Of a DNA stretch of 64,000 nt, positions 10,401-20,465 are shown in pieces. The first letter of the stretch is position 1. Every line of letters begins with the position of its first letter. A program made the position numbers and the translations under genes. This DNA comes from Coemansia sp. RSA 487 (Eukaryota; Kickxellomycota; Kickxellomycetes; Kickxellales; Kickxellaceae): NCBI GenBank assembly GCA_027577595.1, contig JANBRJ010000052.1, positions 1-64,000 of the forward strand. Reading direction: 5' to 3'. The notes beneath the pieces are model-generated. The model had not been told where the DNA came from and did not search any database. It saw only the letters and a program-made list of their open reading frames with translations.

Positions 10401-10969
10401 ATGGCTGTGCAAATGTCTTTTCAAGCCATATCCATGCCCTGGTGGGCCAGGCAGCTAGCAGCAAGCATGCCTCAGATAATGAGTCCATCCAGCCAAAGGG
10501 CGTCAACAATCTGACAACCCTGAAACCTTCGCTACCCAGAGAAGATACATTGGACGGCATAAATGGACGCCGCATTCGTCGTGCAAGTGCCTCTATTAAT
10601 GAGCCTGATGCTGATCCGGAACGTGATCTTAAAGAGGCACAGACACGGTTGGAAAATCTGGTGCAGAATACAGTGCCATCCAATGTTGCCCATTCTCTAT
10701 CTGCGGCCACACCGCATCCATCCTGGAAAAGCACTCCGCTACAGGCAGTGTTTGTTAACGATGACAAACAGAGCACTGGTTTCAGGGATGAAAAGACCTA
10801 TCAAAAATCAGCTGTGATTGACCCAGGATCTGGCGCAGAAGCGCGAATCAGTGGTCTTGAGACTGAGATTACCAAGATCCGACAAGAGATGCGGGATATT
10901 GCCGAAATGCATCGAGATATCAACTCCATAGTTGGCATGCTGTACAACAGATACTCTGGGACACTGTAG
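7424..10969 (+). CDS. MSYIP-family protein B: paralogue of the preceding gene, function unknown
   Basis: The product is 1181 residues from the ATG at 7424, chosen because MSYIPKP matches MSYIPRP of paralogue A; an upstream in-frame ATG at 7172 is rejected. The same architecture is present. A disordered Ser/Thr-rich start is followed by a Myb/SANT-like domain at about 222-275 (RPWAAKEVDFMA). The folded region at about 550-1000 contains NWPSANDYATSVFNRAIEDA, RLYNYLKYSRVR and ASGAATLRMI. A C-terminal coiled coil lies at about 1145-1181. Identity between A and B is confined to these blocks, so the duplication looks old. The base composition is markedly more AT-rich than A. Function is unknown; a Myb-related chromatin or transcription role is only a suggestion. 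Confidence 0.85.
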   Translation: MSYIPKPTHQKRGASTTAAHVKSKAPLEISLSTLSSRTRSLHTKEQPHQHTTLSSSKEVNRSFADESPLPSQSLRIHHCKNGSIVRLFPFDAASQSRANNEGRRLDDSAIGIQDSSCTYPALGLDSRPVSAEQRVPTKADRISTRYRSVSDSHSSTENGAAVVAATSLHSPTSQDIQNLPPSDAPTKLVRRKTISAPPKTGGSGSQAKPTHRSSHATHADEFRPWAAKEVDFMAKTSMRYWTSDQTVNYNVISRELDRPQKEIRTMLRLMLLEYRLFAHKLHWPLENEVLVKRWAAAEFPKCPTLNHAKSPSSRHTVGFANVDRCISALRCNGQAVDSADFFANTKNTESSGADPNTVPQPVPANGCKKPGFEFNTESSSVPNSTSQSVNDAIEAIAALTFAKHPQSPATRATRKVLSSNRKDVNILSRNSRVQRAHGRHRGSTTTTHTSGAEDSYTKCNIAAPSEPRQEDLKKPPETKRVSFGAIDTIIEMEARSLDSKPSVLSAPAKPQAELEKIELNPDCSKDTELSPEQSTDTCDFNRLDGDIDMRFFDVTAVSRKYIRSFVDRYTEKFFDSFFCRIAHPRIEDGDRLCLQLERCLDDDVSLADDDLLVRLQKEILTFDAFAIAEGCGSGDIKSSAGGSSGNVANIRTRLAKASLHFHMCLSRAVEECKIYKGDANWPSANDYATSVFNRAIEDAHYLVFEGHRGVSEYSSGSGLSAIQYMRTEDMAGRANQFKRAYYMRIVSNALVSRYVQNDGRQTLLKRIEIAGIHPVPTALEFDDNLSEEELESELETPWSDVSIRGELHNLIMEVMPCATNKSTMLAMQQAIEVYNKTIVIYNDGLNGELSRAFDKSTRAIDLQAKNREIVELLKDESQATMSVETTCKVAECLAELWFDRLKMGVLRALMVDHSLMPVSLSDIRRWIIEDRSPGGRNIDFALNSRLYNYLKYSRVRLNEAKWLYASGAATLRMIELATMYLQNKHLLEHISVDGCANVFSSHIHALVGQAASSKHASDNESIQPKGVNNLTTLKPSLPREDTLDGINGRRIRRASASINEPDADPERDLKEAQTRLENLVQNTVPSNVAHSLSAATPHPSWKSTPLQAVFVNDDKQSTGFRDEKTYQKSAVIDPGSGAEARISGLETEITKIRQEMRDIAEMHRDINSIVGMLYNRYSGTL

Positions 10970-12083
10970 TCGTGCCCCGTTTTGCCAGAAGCCTATGTTT
11001 TGTTTAATACTTTTTTAATTAATGTTAATTTATTTTCTGTTCAACGGAGCCAAAACGCAGCCTGGAACTTTGCACAAAAGGTATATGGTGCTGTCTGTGC
11101 GTGCATCTTGATGCTGGCAATCACTATTGGGGCATGCACAATAAAGCAGTAGATTTTTGATGAGACACAATGGCTGTGTGCATCCATTTTTCGGACATTG
11201 AATTCCTTTAATTTATCACTTCAGATATGCTTCTGGTTGCAGTACCTTGGAAAAGAAAAAGCATTGTCTAGCCACCTGACCACACCATCTTACGTTTATG
11301 ACCTGTGACACTCTTGTGCACTGGCTCGTAATTCAAGTAGACAGACAGGATGATGGCTCTTGGCTGTTTTTCTCCCGAAAAAGATGTGTGTGCAGTGAGA
11401 TGCATGAAAGGAACAGTTGCTATACGTTTCGTCTTCATAATTTTTATTATACAAAAGTAATGCTTATTCTTTGCTGTCCTTTCAAACACATTTTCTATTC
11501 TCTACTTACCTTTCCTCTATTCACATTTTACTTGGGTATTTGTAGTTATTGTATGGTACCCCCTCCCTCGCTGAGCCAAAAGCAAAGACGATTTCTTCAT
11601 GCTTGTTTGGTAAGCCCTACTTATTCACAAGGCTGCACAATTGGATATTTGTTGCGGAGACCGTCAACAATCCCTGCTGCCCCGTCCTTTACACAAAGAA
11701 TCAAAGCTTTGCAGCTTTGCATCGGTTTTAGAAAGCACCCATTGTGGTCCTGTTTTTTATTTTATTTCAAACTGGAATGCATGACTGTCGCACTTTAGCT
11801 GATGAACAGCAAGCACCAGCGAAAAAAATATTTTCCAGCTAACAAAACTGCAACACAGGCCGATGGCCATGCATATCCCCTGTATAACCAGGCGGTCTTT
11901 GAATTTGCCCTACTTTTACCTACACATCCCTTTCTTCCTTTTTTGTCTTTTTTTCTGTTTGTATTATCCAGCTTATTTTGTACATATTAAAACCCTGCCT
12001 GTTTTGATACTGCATCCCAACCACTTTTGTGCCCAAAGCACCTCTTCATTTACTCATTAATCTTGTGATAGCCGACCATCATC
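10970..12083. other. Intergenic, 1.1 kb, no gene seen
   Basis: This is AT-rich with pyrimidine runs just before the next start. A 166-codon open frame at 11298-11798 is rich in Cys, Phe, Leu and His without domains, and I take it as chance. Confidence 0.5.
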
Positions 12084-13637
12084 ATGAAGGAACTGCTTGA
12101 GGAGCGCTGGAAGGGCGGATGCTCTCGGCTGGAACTTTCGGATATAAAAGCATTTTTGCAGCGGTCCAAGTGCTTGCCAGGAAAAAAGCTACCTGGCCAG
12201 CGGTTATCTGCTGCAGCTTTGCTTCCTCCGTCCTCCCAATTCCCCTCAATACTGCGGCGCACCGACTCGGAGCAGGACACCTCCGCCCTTAGTTCTACCA
12301 CGCAGCGACGAGTCACGTTTGATCTTCCTCCATTGCCTCACGATAGCACATCATTCGCCGCTAGCATTGCCAGTCTTGACGCCAGCAGCGACGAAACATA
12401 CTATCAGAACTCTGGAACAGAAAAGTACATAAGCAAAGGTGCTGGACTTATGGCCGAGTTTGTGGACAAGCGTAAACACAAAAGCTATTTAAAACTCAAA
12501 GTGCAGCGAATTCCAGAAGTGTGTCTTAGAGAGCTTCTCGAGCTTGGGTCCCTGGACCGCGTAATGCTCGTGTATACAAAGGAGCTGGGGCGTCTAGCAA
12601 TAAACAATTACCGCCCCTTTCGGAGCATGTATTTCCACAGCCTTGTTTTCTACCACACAGGAAAGCATCTGCATGGTTTCGAGGATGTGGCCAAAGTCTG
12701 CGAATCAGCAGTGGTATTGAACAATGCTACTGTACCGATCAAGTCCAAAGAAGCTGATTTTACAGCAATACCAAACCTGCTGTCCTTTCTTGATCTTGGC
12801 GTCGATAGTTCTAGAAGCCCTCCAGTTCCGGTAGTGGACGGCGATTCTAGTAGAATAAGGGACTCTTGGGAAGACATCAGCCGTGCACGCATGGAGTACG
12901 CCATGCCTGTTGGCCAGCTCATTGCAACTGCCGACGATCCAGCCGTGCTCCAGCTCATTTCTCAGCATATCAGCGAGCGTTGTGTCATCCGCCCCGTGTA
13001 CAACTATATGTACCAGCGCTACGTGGAGACCCGCTCAACACACTTGCCTGTGATCAACAATGATCTTCAGTTCCAAATATACAGCACCACTCGTGAAGTC
13101 TTGCAAATGTATCACGGCCCAAACCCATGCCTAACATATGTAATGTACACCACGCTTTTCGCCATTGTCGAAACAAACGAAATCATCGTGCGCGAGGTGG
13201 TGAATGCAAGCGGATCTGCTTCGGAAATACGTCCAACGGTCTATGGCGAAAGCGAGGACGACGCCGACTCTGACGAAGATACAGTTGACGATCAAAAGCT
13301 CTCAGAGCCACTGGCCGATAAAGAGCTTCTTTCGTTGCTTGACTGGGATCTTGCTGCAGTTATTGGATACGTGCTTGCCCAGCGTTATCACAAGTCAGAC
13401 GAGAGTGCCACTGTCATGCGCGCAAAACTTGGTGCGCTTGCGTTTGGCGTGGATCTCGAAAAGGAGCAACCATTCCCGCCCATCCTGCCACTACAGGATA
13501 CGCAATTCCACCAGTACATTCGCCAGTACGTGTCTGCCGTATATGGGAAGTGGCCTCACGGCTTTGTGTATATGGTTATTGACGAGGCGGTTGATGCCTA
13601 CAACGCAATTATTAAAAATATACGCGAAAATATTTAA
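12084..13637 (+). CDS. Diverged short relative of the MSYIP family, function unknown
   Basis: The product is 517 residues. It lacks the MSYIP start and the Myb-like domain, but its last third follows the layout of the same segment in the two upstream genes. It has a helix (GYVLAQRYHKSDESATVMRA), a proline-rich link and a phenylalanine, then IRQYVSAVYGKWPHGF and a closing IDEAVDAYNAII. Paralogue B has IRGELHNLIMEVMP and AIEVYNKTI at matching places, and A has IRNLLITFIWEDMP and ALELFNGEI. An earlier block (about 300-385) and a block near 170-215 look like further copies or remnants of the same helical module. An acidic stretch lies at about 390-410. Same strand and tandem position support common descent. 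The start ATG is the first good one after a C/T-rich leader; an upstream exon is possible. Confidence 0.7.
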   Translation: MKELLEERWKGGCSRLELSDIKAFLQRSKCLPGKKLPGQRLSAAALLPPSSQFPSILRRTDSEQDTSALSSTTQRRVTFDLPPLPHDSTSFAASIASLDASSDETYYQNSGTEKYISKGAGLMAEFVDKRKHKSYLKLKVQRIPEVCLRELLELGSLDRVMLVYTKELGRLAINNYRPFRSMYFHSLVFYHTGKHLHGFEDVAKVCESAVVLNNATVPIKSKEADFTAIPNLLSFLDLGVDSSRSPPVPVVDGDSSRIRDSWEDISRARMEYAMPVGQLIATADDPAVLQLISQHISERCVIRPVYNYMYQRYVETRSTHLPVINNDLQFQIYSTTREVLQMYHGPNPCLTYVMYTTLFAIVETNEIIVREVVNASGSASEIRPTVYGESEDDADSDEDTVDDQKLSEPLADKELLSLLDWDLAAVIGYVLAQRYHKSDESATVMRAKLGALAFGVDLEKEQPFPPILPLQDTQFHQYIRQYVSAVYGKWPHGFVYMVIDEAVDAYNAIIKNIRENI

Positions 13638-13814
13638 ACTAGACGACCACTTCCATTTTTTCTTTTGTTCTGTATAGCTTGTGTGACTGGCTCTTGTTTA
13701 TTTTTGCAGCTCAGATTTTGTAAATATTCAAACAACACTATGTGAAGATTTGCAAGCGTCAAGAGGCACGCTAGGATGCAACACTTATTAATATGCTTGG
13801 CAACATCTGCCCTT

Positions 13815-15854
13815 TTAAATGGAAAAGTCGGTAAATGCAATTTTGCGATCGCTACTAACAGTTACAAGCATCGGATTATTTGATTCTGCGGTTTGCGATG
13901 GCCGAGCAAAGCATGCAGACCAGATTGAACCGCTGTGTGGATTATAGGTCTGCGGCTCCTCTTCCTGGCAGCGTACGTACCGCACATCCCAGATAAACAC
14001 AGTACCGCTACCGGATGCCTTGGTACCTTCCTCGTTTAACGGGCAGAATACAAGCCTTCCATCGGGATGCCATGCCGATCGGATATACCGGGAGTTTCGG
14101 AATCCTTCGTCCTTGCCGAGCAAAAGTGCAGGTTTTAGCACTGATAGACTTTGCCGTAAGTCGAATATTTGAACCTGCTTTCCTTTGGTTGTACAGCAGA
14201 CCATAGCCAAGTTTGCGTCAACGGGGCATATAGATATGCCCCCAATACCGCCGCCGCACTGCCTGTGGTCGTTATCGACTACAAGCTTTCCCGTCTCCAC
14301 ATTGTTTACATTGATGCGCCCATTTCCGTCAGCACCAGAAATGGCGTATCCTTTGAACGGCTCATAACAAAGGGCAGTTATGCGCGTGGTATGGCGTGTT
14401 TTCATTTTATGAGTCTGCTGTATAGCTGTTACGGCGCCCTGCTCGGAAAGACCGATCGCCCACATGTAGACACCTTTGTCAGCCTCTCCTCCGCTAAGCA
14501 TAAACGCAGGGTTGTTGTTTCTGTTGTCATCATTGTTTCCGCCAAAGCCGGGCATACCTTCGACGACTGAAATCTCACCAGAGTGAGGTGAATCTGTGCA
14601 GTATGCTGGTGGCCTAAACTGTAGGGTATTTGGCTCCAGTTGACGCTCTTTACTTAACAGCGCGATTGATCCTTTGTTGTCATATACTCCCCCCTTTGCG
14701 CTGCCTCCGGCCAGCACGGCTATAAGTGAAGGTGTAAGCTGTGACACCTTATCAACCATGTCCATCTGTAGGTCTTCCTTACCAATGGAAAGAAGCTGCT
14801 CTCTGGTGCTTGGATCCCAAAACTGCACTGTACCGTCGAATCCATAGGCGACTGCCGTTTGCCCAGACATACCATCAAAGGTGCACACTGTTGCGGCCCT
14901 AGGCTTGAGTTGGAATGCTTTGATTGTTTGAGTCGAGAACTGGAATGCCTGTATAGGCTTCTCAGCCGATAAAATACCATTACTTCTTGACACTGTATCG
15001 ATCCTGCCAGAGTTGACTTTTCGATTGTTACTCTGTACTGTCTGCCAGGCGCTTTTATTTGGGTCGACCAAGGGAGACTTTATGGACTCGCTGTCACTCG
15101 AAAAGCAGTCTGACCCGAGGTTAGAAGCCTTCACATTTGCGGTTAATGATGCCTCTGTCTGTTGAGATGACTCCAGTTGCTGTACTGGGCTCGATTGCAA
15201 TTGACTTTGCGTTTGAAAAGAATACTCAATAAGGGATATGTCATAGGCAGAGTTCTGCTTTTTATCCATATTTTCCAGATGCCGTAAAACCTTTGTCAGT
15301 CTGTACATGTCTTCCTGTGCCTTATCAGAACGTTTCTTATATTTTTTGTAAAGACGTCTTTGCTTCTCATACATTGTCCATATCATATCGATCTTGGAGC
15401 TATCATTACCTCCAGCGTAGCTACTCGATAAAAGCGCCTCAAGAGCGTCTGTCTCGTCATCGGAATTGCTAGAATCGCTGGCAACACGGTCAATGCTGCT
15501 ATCGATAGGGATACTGCGTCTTTCCTGGAAAATTGGTGTTTTGTCATGGCCTAAATCATCAACGGTATGTCTAGGGCGTTTACTGATTCTTGGATCGGCT
15601 TTTTGAAAGGAAAGAATATCTTCTTTCGTTTGACCAATGCTGGCAAAGACAGCCGATGTACCTCCAGCACAAGCACCGCTAGCAACAACAGCATCAGCAA
15701 TTATAGAACTACTGGTGGCAGCAGACTGGTAAGCAGGAAACAAGTTACACTCCTTTGGTTTGCTCAAAGCCGAGACCCCACCAACAGAATGATTGCTGTT
15801 GCTTCTCAGCTGTCTCTTGTTCTCAAAAAGACCAAACCGGGATATTTTGCGCAT
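13815..15854 (-). CDS. WD40-repeat protein, unassigned
   Basis: The product is 679 residues. The first 320 or so are disordered and charged, with a basic helix at about 165-200 (YEKQRRLYKKYKKRSDKAQE) that could be a coiled coil. The remainder is a beta-propeller with recognisable WD40 blades: TVQFWDPSTREQL, GRINVNNVETGKL, KQVQIFDLRQSL, TVFIWDVRYVR and a closing DRKIAFTDF. WD40 proteins are scaffolds, and I cannot name a specific orthologue. The gene ends 177 bases from the convergent MSYIP-family relative and follows the chitin synthase on the same strand after 233 bases. Confidence 0.75.
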   Translation of the reverse strand: MRKISRFGLFENKRQLRSNSNHSVGGVSALSKPKECNLFPAYQSAATSSSIIADAVVASGACAGGTSAVFASIGQTKEDILSFQKADPRISKRPRHTVDDLGHDKTPIFQERRSIPIDSSIDRVASDSSNSDDETDALEALLSSSYAGGNDSSKIDMIWTMYEKQRRLYKKYKKRSDKAQEDMYRLTKVLRHLENMDKKQNSAYDISLIEYSFQTQSQLQSSPVQQLESSQQTEASLTANVKASNLGSDCFSSDSESIKSPLVDPNKSAWQTVQSNNRKVNSGRIDTVSRSNGILSAEKPIQAFQFSTQTIKAFQLKPRAATVCTFDGMSGQTAVAYGFDGTVQFWDPSTREQLLSIGKEDLQMDMVDKVSQLTPSLIAVLAGGSAKGGVYDNKGSIALLSKERQLEPNTLQFRPPAYCTDSPHSGEISVVEGMPGFGGNNDDNRNNNPAFMLSGGEADKGVYMWAIGLSEQGAVTAIQQTHKMKTRHTTRITALCYEPFKGYAISGADGNGRINVNNVETGKLVVDNDHRQCGGGIGGISICPVDANLAMVCCTTKGKQVQIFDLRQSLSVLKPALLLGKDEGFRNSRYIRSAWHPDGRLVFCPLNEEGTKASGSGTVFIWDVRYVRCQEEEPQTYNPHSGSIWSACFARPSQTAESNNPMLVTVSSDRKIAFTDFSI

Positions 15855-16087
15855 TCGTACGTTTTCTCAAAATATATTGCTACAACACCTCTCGAGTTGG
15901 TTTAAAAGAACATGAAATGGCAATATAAGATATGATAATTAGGACAAATTAGGGTTGACATTGAAAACCTCTGGCTGTGAAAAGAATGAACGACTAGATC
16001 AAACTGATGGCCAAGCTAAAAAAAAAAAAGGTAAAAATGCGCATATTGATTATAAAAGAAAAGCTAATCAAATTAAAATAACCGATC

Positions 16088-18955
16088 TTAATCGTGGAAC
16101 AGGAAACGAATGCGATAGATCATGCTGCCCAGGAACCTAAAGGCCGAAAGAGCCGCGACAGACCAAAGAATGAAACTCAGGTAGATATTGTGCGAACCGG
16201 TATCGTCTGTCTTTGTGGTAGCTTTAGCAAACCAGCTGGACGAGATAACCATTGCAAGAATGGCATTGCTGCACATCCACGACACAACAAAGGCTGTGCG
16301 GAATGTCTTGTTGTGGTCCTCGCGCTTGGTTTGAGGGTCGCGAGCCGGCTCTGGGGCCGCCTCATCCTTGTTCTTGAGTTTATCGATGAAAGTGTCGTAG
16401 TCCAGGTTGATGTCATCCGAGTCGGAGGCAACGACGACGTGCGCAATATCGACACCGTCCTTCTTCTCGACCTTTGCGTGACCCATGCCACTGGCGACGC
16501 CGGTGTCGCCCTTTGTACCCCACGACACGTCGTGCGTGTTGCAGAAAGCGTAGACCATAAGGATGTTGATTGACGATGGCAGCCACAGCGTGTACTGCAG
16601 AAACGATGTGAACATATGCCACGGCTCAAAGTAGATAAACGATGCCAAGAAATACACGCCGTATGTGGCGGCCATCGAGACCAGGATATCGCGGAACTTT
16701 GACTGGTCTATAAGCGACTTGACACCGCCCTTGTAGTCGGTGTGCACTGCTGTATACACCACCCCGTACATGGCGACATAAGTGATGATGACCATAATGA
16801 CAGTGAACAACGCAACCGAGAGCCGGTACACGGCCTTTGTGCCCTGCGGCCGGTTGCCCAGCGACAGTACAAACTGCAGAATCAGCGCCAGAATGTACAG
16901 CTCCCGGAAGACCTCCATGACGATGTAGCCGGCGCCATGGAACGGGTCGGCATTGAGGCTAATCGCGTTAGCACCATCATTCTTCGAGTCGAAGATGGTC
17001 TTCAGATTCTGCTCCAGGAAGTAGTAGGCCAGATAAAAGTTTGCAAGAGCAAACCACGAGAAGATCATGTTGACGGTCTGGTAGATGAACTCGATGGTCA
17101 GCATGAGGCGGCGGTAGAGACTGTGCGACGTACCTATCATGCGCACCCAGAAGACAATAGCGTAGATTGCTGCAAAGAATGAGCCGTTGAGCCAGCGACG
17201 GCGCTGCGAGATGAGCTCGGCCAGGTTGTCTGGCACGTCGGTGACAGCCTTTGCCTTTTTGACATAGCGGAGGACAAAGTTGCAACGGCGCTTGGCGACG
17301 AGCTCGAAGCACAGGATGCGGTCCTCAGCCAGATACATGTTGGCGGAGAAGATATTGGAGTCGCCTCCATCGGTGTGCATCAGCTCGCCCTTGAAGTACT
17401 CAGCCAGCGGCCCAGTAGTCTTGCCAGTATTCTGCAGTGCAGTGTAGCGGTAGGCGGAGAAAGCGCCAGGGAGAACAGAGATGTATCCAAACACCGACTC
17501 GAGGGGCTTGTCGAGAATGTTGGAGATCTTGTACTCAAAGTTCTGGGCGGCAACGAGCGGATTGGTGAAGACATGCTTGCAGCCCTTGCCAAGGTCTGCA
17601 GCAATCTCGCCGCAAGCACCGGCAACGCGCTCGTCGTTGGCAAAGCACTTCCACAGATGGTAGATGGAGGTGCTTGTGGGCTTGGTGCCGACGTCGATGA
17701 GCACGCAGATGTTGGGGTTGATGATGTGCGAAAAGGCGTTGAAGAACCAGCGATGAGAGTTGATCTTCTTCGCGTTCTTCTCCTTCAGACAGAACAGAAC
17801 CTGCACCGGCGGCATGCCCTGCTGCGGCCCCAGGAAGTTCATGTTTGCGTCGATGCACGACTGCACCGTGTACTCGAACAGATGCGCGGTGACATCGTCG
17901 TCGTTGACCTTGCGCTGCATCACGCCCTGCTGGTAGACACCAAGCGCGCCGAGCACCGCCAGCGTGCGGTCGTTGATCTTGGTGCGCCCGTCCGACACAA
18001 TGCACACCACAACCTTCTCCCATGCGTTAGGCCCCCACGTGCGGCTGTTGTTGCGCGAGCACAGGTGTGCAATGTTCTTCATTGCCGCGGCAAAGGAGCG
18101 GTTGAACAGGATCTCATCCTCGTTGTACATCGTCAGCACAATAAACAGCTCAGTCTGCCGCCCCATGAGGAACGGCCGCAGTGTGTAGCGCTTGTCGCGG
18201 AACTCATTGGGGTCGCACGTAACCGCTGTGTACCGCATGTGCGTGAACTCGCTGCCTTCCTTGAACTTGCCTCGCTCCAGCACCGCGCGCGGCACTGGGC
18301 AGTCGAGGACGACGTTTCCTGCCGTCAGCTCGATGGCCTTAACTTTGCGTCTGCGCTGCGACTGGAAGCGCTTGAACTTGCGCGCGCCGGGCGGCGGCGC
18401 TATCTGGTTGTCGTAGATGCCCGACACAAGCGGGCTCGGCTCGGGCATGATGCGCGGGTCAATCCTTTGTTGCGATGTCGACCGATCCTTGTCGTCGTCG
18501 ATGTCGTCGGCCATTATGGGCGTCGACGTAAGAGACCGTGGCTCGTGCAGCTGGAGCGTGTGTGGCGTGGGTAGCGGCTTGTACGGCTGCTGCTGGCTGG
18601 GGTCGCCATATGCGCTGTCCTCGTATTCTCGGGCAAAGGGCATCTGGTGCTGGCTGTAGTTGTCGTCCTGGTGGAAGTAGCCGACGCCGGCGTCGGCTGG
18701 GTAGGGCGCAGGGTGGCCGCTCTGCTGGGGGTAGGACGAGTAGGCCTCGTACGGGAAGGGCGCAGTCGGTGCGGTGGTCTCGAGCACGTCGAGGTCGCTA
18801 CGGCTGACGTTGCCCTGCTGGGCTGCGAATTGCGGCTGCGGTGGCGGATGGCTTGCGTTCGGGCTGCTGTAGGGGTTGCTCATGTTGCGGTCCAGCATTT
18901 CGTACTCGCCGGGGCGGCCGGGCTGGCCGTTGGTGCCCTTTTTCCGGTTGTCCAT
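16088..18955 (-). CDS. Chitin synthase, class I-III type
   Basis: A family-2 glycosyltransferase of the plasma membrane that polymerises UDP-N-acetylglucosamine into cell-wall chitin. It is 955 residues, the usual length for classes I-III. The N-terminal 200 or so residues are Pro/Gln/Tyr-rich and disordered; then comes the chitin synthase N-terminal region and the catalytic core with FGYISVLPGAFSAYR, the AEDRIL motif and the hallmark QRRRW near residue 583. At least six hydrophobic membrane segments follow in the C-terminal third. There is no myosin motor, as in classes V and VII. The ATG at 18955 gives a normal hydrophilic start. High G+C gives this gene a long antisense open frame that I do not count. 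Assignment to the class group is sure; the exact class is not. Confidence 0.96.
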   Translation of the reverse strand: MDNRKKGTNGQPGRPGEYEMLDRNMSNPYSSPNASHPPPQPQFAAQQGNVSRSDLDVLETTAPTAPFPYEAYSSYPQQSGHPAPYPADAGVGYFHQDDNYSQHQMPFAREYEDSAYGDPSQQQPYKPLPTPHTLQLHEPRSLTSTPIMADDIDDDKDRSTSQQRIDPRIMPEPSPLVSGIYDNQIAPPPGARKFKRFQSQRRRKVKAIELTAGNVVLDCPVPRAVLERGKFKEGSEFTHMRYTAVTCDPNEFRDKRYTLRPFLMGRQTELFIVLTMYNEDEILFNRSFAAAMKNIAHLCSRNNSRTWGPNAWEKVVVCIVSDGRTKINDRTLAVLGALGVYQQGVMQRKVNDDDVTAHLFEYTVQSCIDANMNFLGPQQGMPPVQVLFCLKEKNAKKINSHRWFFNAFSHIINPNICVLIDVGTKPTSTSIYHLWKCFANDERVAGACGEIAADLGKGCKHVFTNPLVAAQNFEYKISNILDKPLESVFGYISVLPGAFSAYRYTALQNTGKTTGPLAEYFKGELMHTDGGDSNIFSANMYLAEDRILCFELVAKRRCNFVLRYVKKAKAVTDVPDNLAELISQRRRWLNGSFFAAIYAIVFWVRMIGTSHSLYRRLMLTIEFIYQTVNMIFSWFALANFYLAYYFLEQNLKTIFDSKNDGANAISLNADPFHGAGYIVMEVFRELYILALILQFVLSLGNRPQGTKAVYRLSVALFTVIMVIITYVAMYGVVYTAVHTDYKGGVKSLIDQSKFRDILVSMAATYGVYFLASFIYFEPWHMFTSFLQYTLWLPSSINILMVYAFCNTHDVSWGTKGDTGVASGMGHAKVEKKDGVDIAHVVVASDSDDINLDYDTFIDKLKNKDEAAPEPARDPQTKREDHNKTFRTAFVVSWMCSNAILAMVISSSWFAKATTKTDDTGSHNIYLSFILWSVAALSAFRFLGSMIYRIRFLFHD

Positions 18956-20465
18956 TTGCTCTTTCTGGCAGGGAAGGCTTTTTGCTGGGGGGAGCTACAA
19001 ACGCTACGCAAGAGTGCGATAGAGAGGAGAAGAGAAGTTAGCAAGAAGAAGAGGACAGAGAAAGGCGCGCGAATGGAAGGGGAAAAGCACACTCTTTCGG
19101 CAGCAACAATGGGAAAACAGGGAGAAAGAGTGCATCTGCAGCGATATTGAAAAGGAACATGTGCTGTGAATGCGTGGGCAACGCGGCTGGCCAGTCTGCT
19201 TGTACGCACTTGCGACCGGTGCCTGAGTGCCCGGCGGCTGCTGATTTGCTGCTATTTTTGCCGCGCCTGAGCTGCAGCTGAGTCGCCAATACATTGCCAG
19301 AGTCCCATGAGCTGCAAGCACAATCGAGAATAAGCGCATACAGCCCCATGAGCTGTGGCAAAGCAAGAAACAGCGGATTCAGCGCAGGCAAGGCGTCCTC
19401 CTGCGCAATCTGCCTCCCTCAGCTGGCTCGCTTCAGACGCAGTGAGGCCCATATAACCAGAGGCTGATGTATGGCGCCAGAGCAATTATACAGAGCATAG
19501 ATGCTTACACTTTTGTTAGCTGTGCGGCGCAAGGCAACAACGCAAAAAGACAATATCAAATAAAAGAGCGAAAATATTAACGAGACGTTGGTGAGAAAAA
19601 GGTTGCGCGTCTTGCGACGGGCTCCCTCACCACACCTTTTTATCCAAATGCGAGTGCAGCCTCTTTCAATCACGCTTTTGTCGATCTGCGCGACTTTTTT
19701 CGATTGTTTTGTTTTTTTTATTCTCATTTTTTACTGCCTGCTCTTGCTTTTTGTTGGTCCACGCGCTGTCCTCTGTTCGCGTGTATTTGTGTGCAGATGC
19801 CGATGCAGCAATATGGATGTTGCACACAAATGCCTTTTTTCACCACAGAAAAACAGTAGATGGAGCTGTTTCTCGAATCTGGTTGCAAATCTCTCTCATT
19901 CTGATCACCACAATGTTCTTTTGAAATGGCATTGGCCTGTCTATAAATAGCATACTTTTTATACACTTTCTGTTTATAGATGCTACATTGGGGGAAGCGA
20001 GCTGCGTATATCCAACGGCTCATTCGTCGAGCCAGTGGGACTGGCTGGACCGTGGCGGTCCCAGGCTGGAGATTCCAAATGACTGGCACACCCAAACACA
20101 TGCGTTTCCTGACTGTGAGGCTGACAGACCTCCCCAAATCTACACTGCCGATCTCATGCACCATTTTCTCTTTGTATTTGCTTCTCACAATGATTGCGCG
20201 ACTAGCGGTTGTGGAAGGTTTGTGTTGTGTGCAATGGTTCTTTTTGTCAATTGCATTTACCTTAAATGTATCGTCTTTTGTTCCTGCCGCACGAGCGTGC
20301 CTGCATTTTTTTTTGCTCTGACTCCTCTTCCCTCATCGCTCCTTTGTTTTTTTTCTCTACTTGTCTACCCATCCCTTATCCCTTTGTTACCATCGCCACC
20401 GATCGCGGTAGAACATCTCTCCTAGCGCCAGTCAGTGCCTATCTGTCCCAGCAACATCAGCAGCC
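18956..20465. other. Divergent promoter region between chitin synthase and the Opy2-like gene
   Basis: This 1.5 kb stretch lies between two divergently transcribed genes. It holds purine-rich sequence next to the chitin synthase start, a TATAAATA box at about 19940-19948 and long pyrimidine runs before 20466. Several small open frames occur but none has coding character. Confidence 0.5.

Noticed and set aside
11298-11798. 166-codon frame in the 11 kb intergenic
   Set aside because: Cys/Phe/Leu-rich translation of AT-rich spacer with no domain or neighbours.
17375-18574. 399-codon open frame antisense to chitin synthase
   Set aside because: It mirrors a GC-rich, well-supported gene; composition is what antisense of biased codons gives, and no domain is visible.
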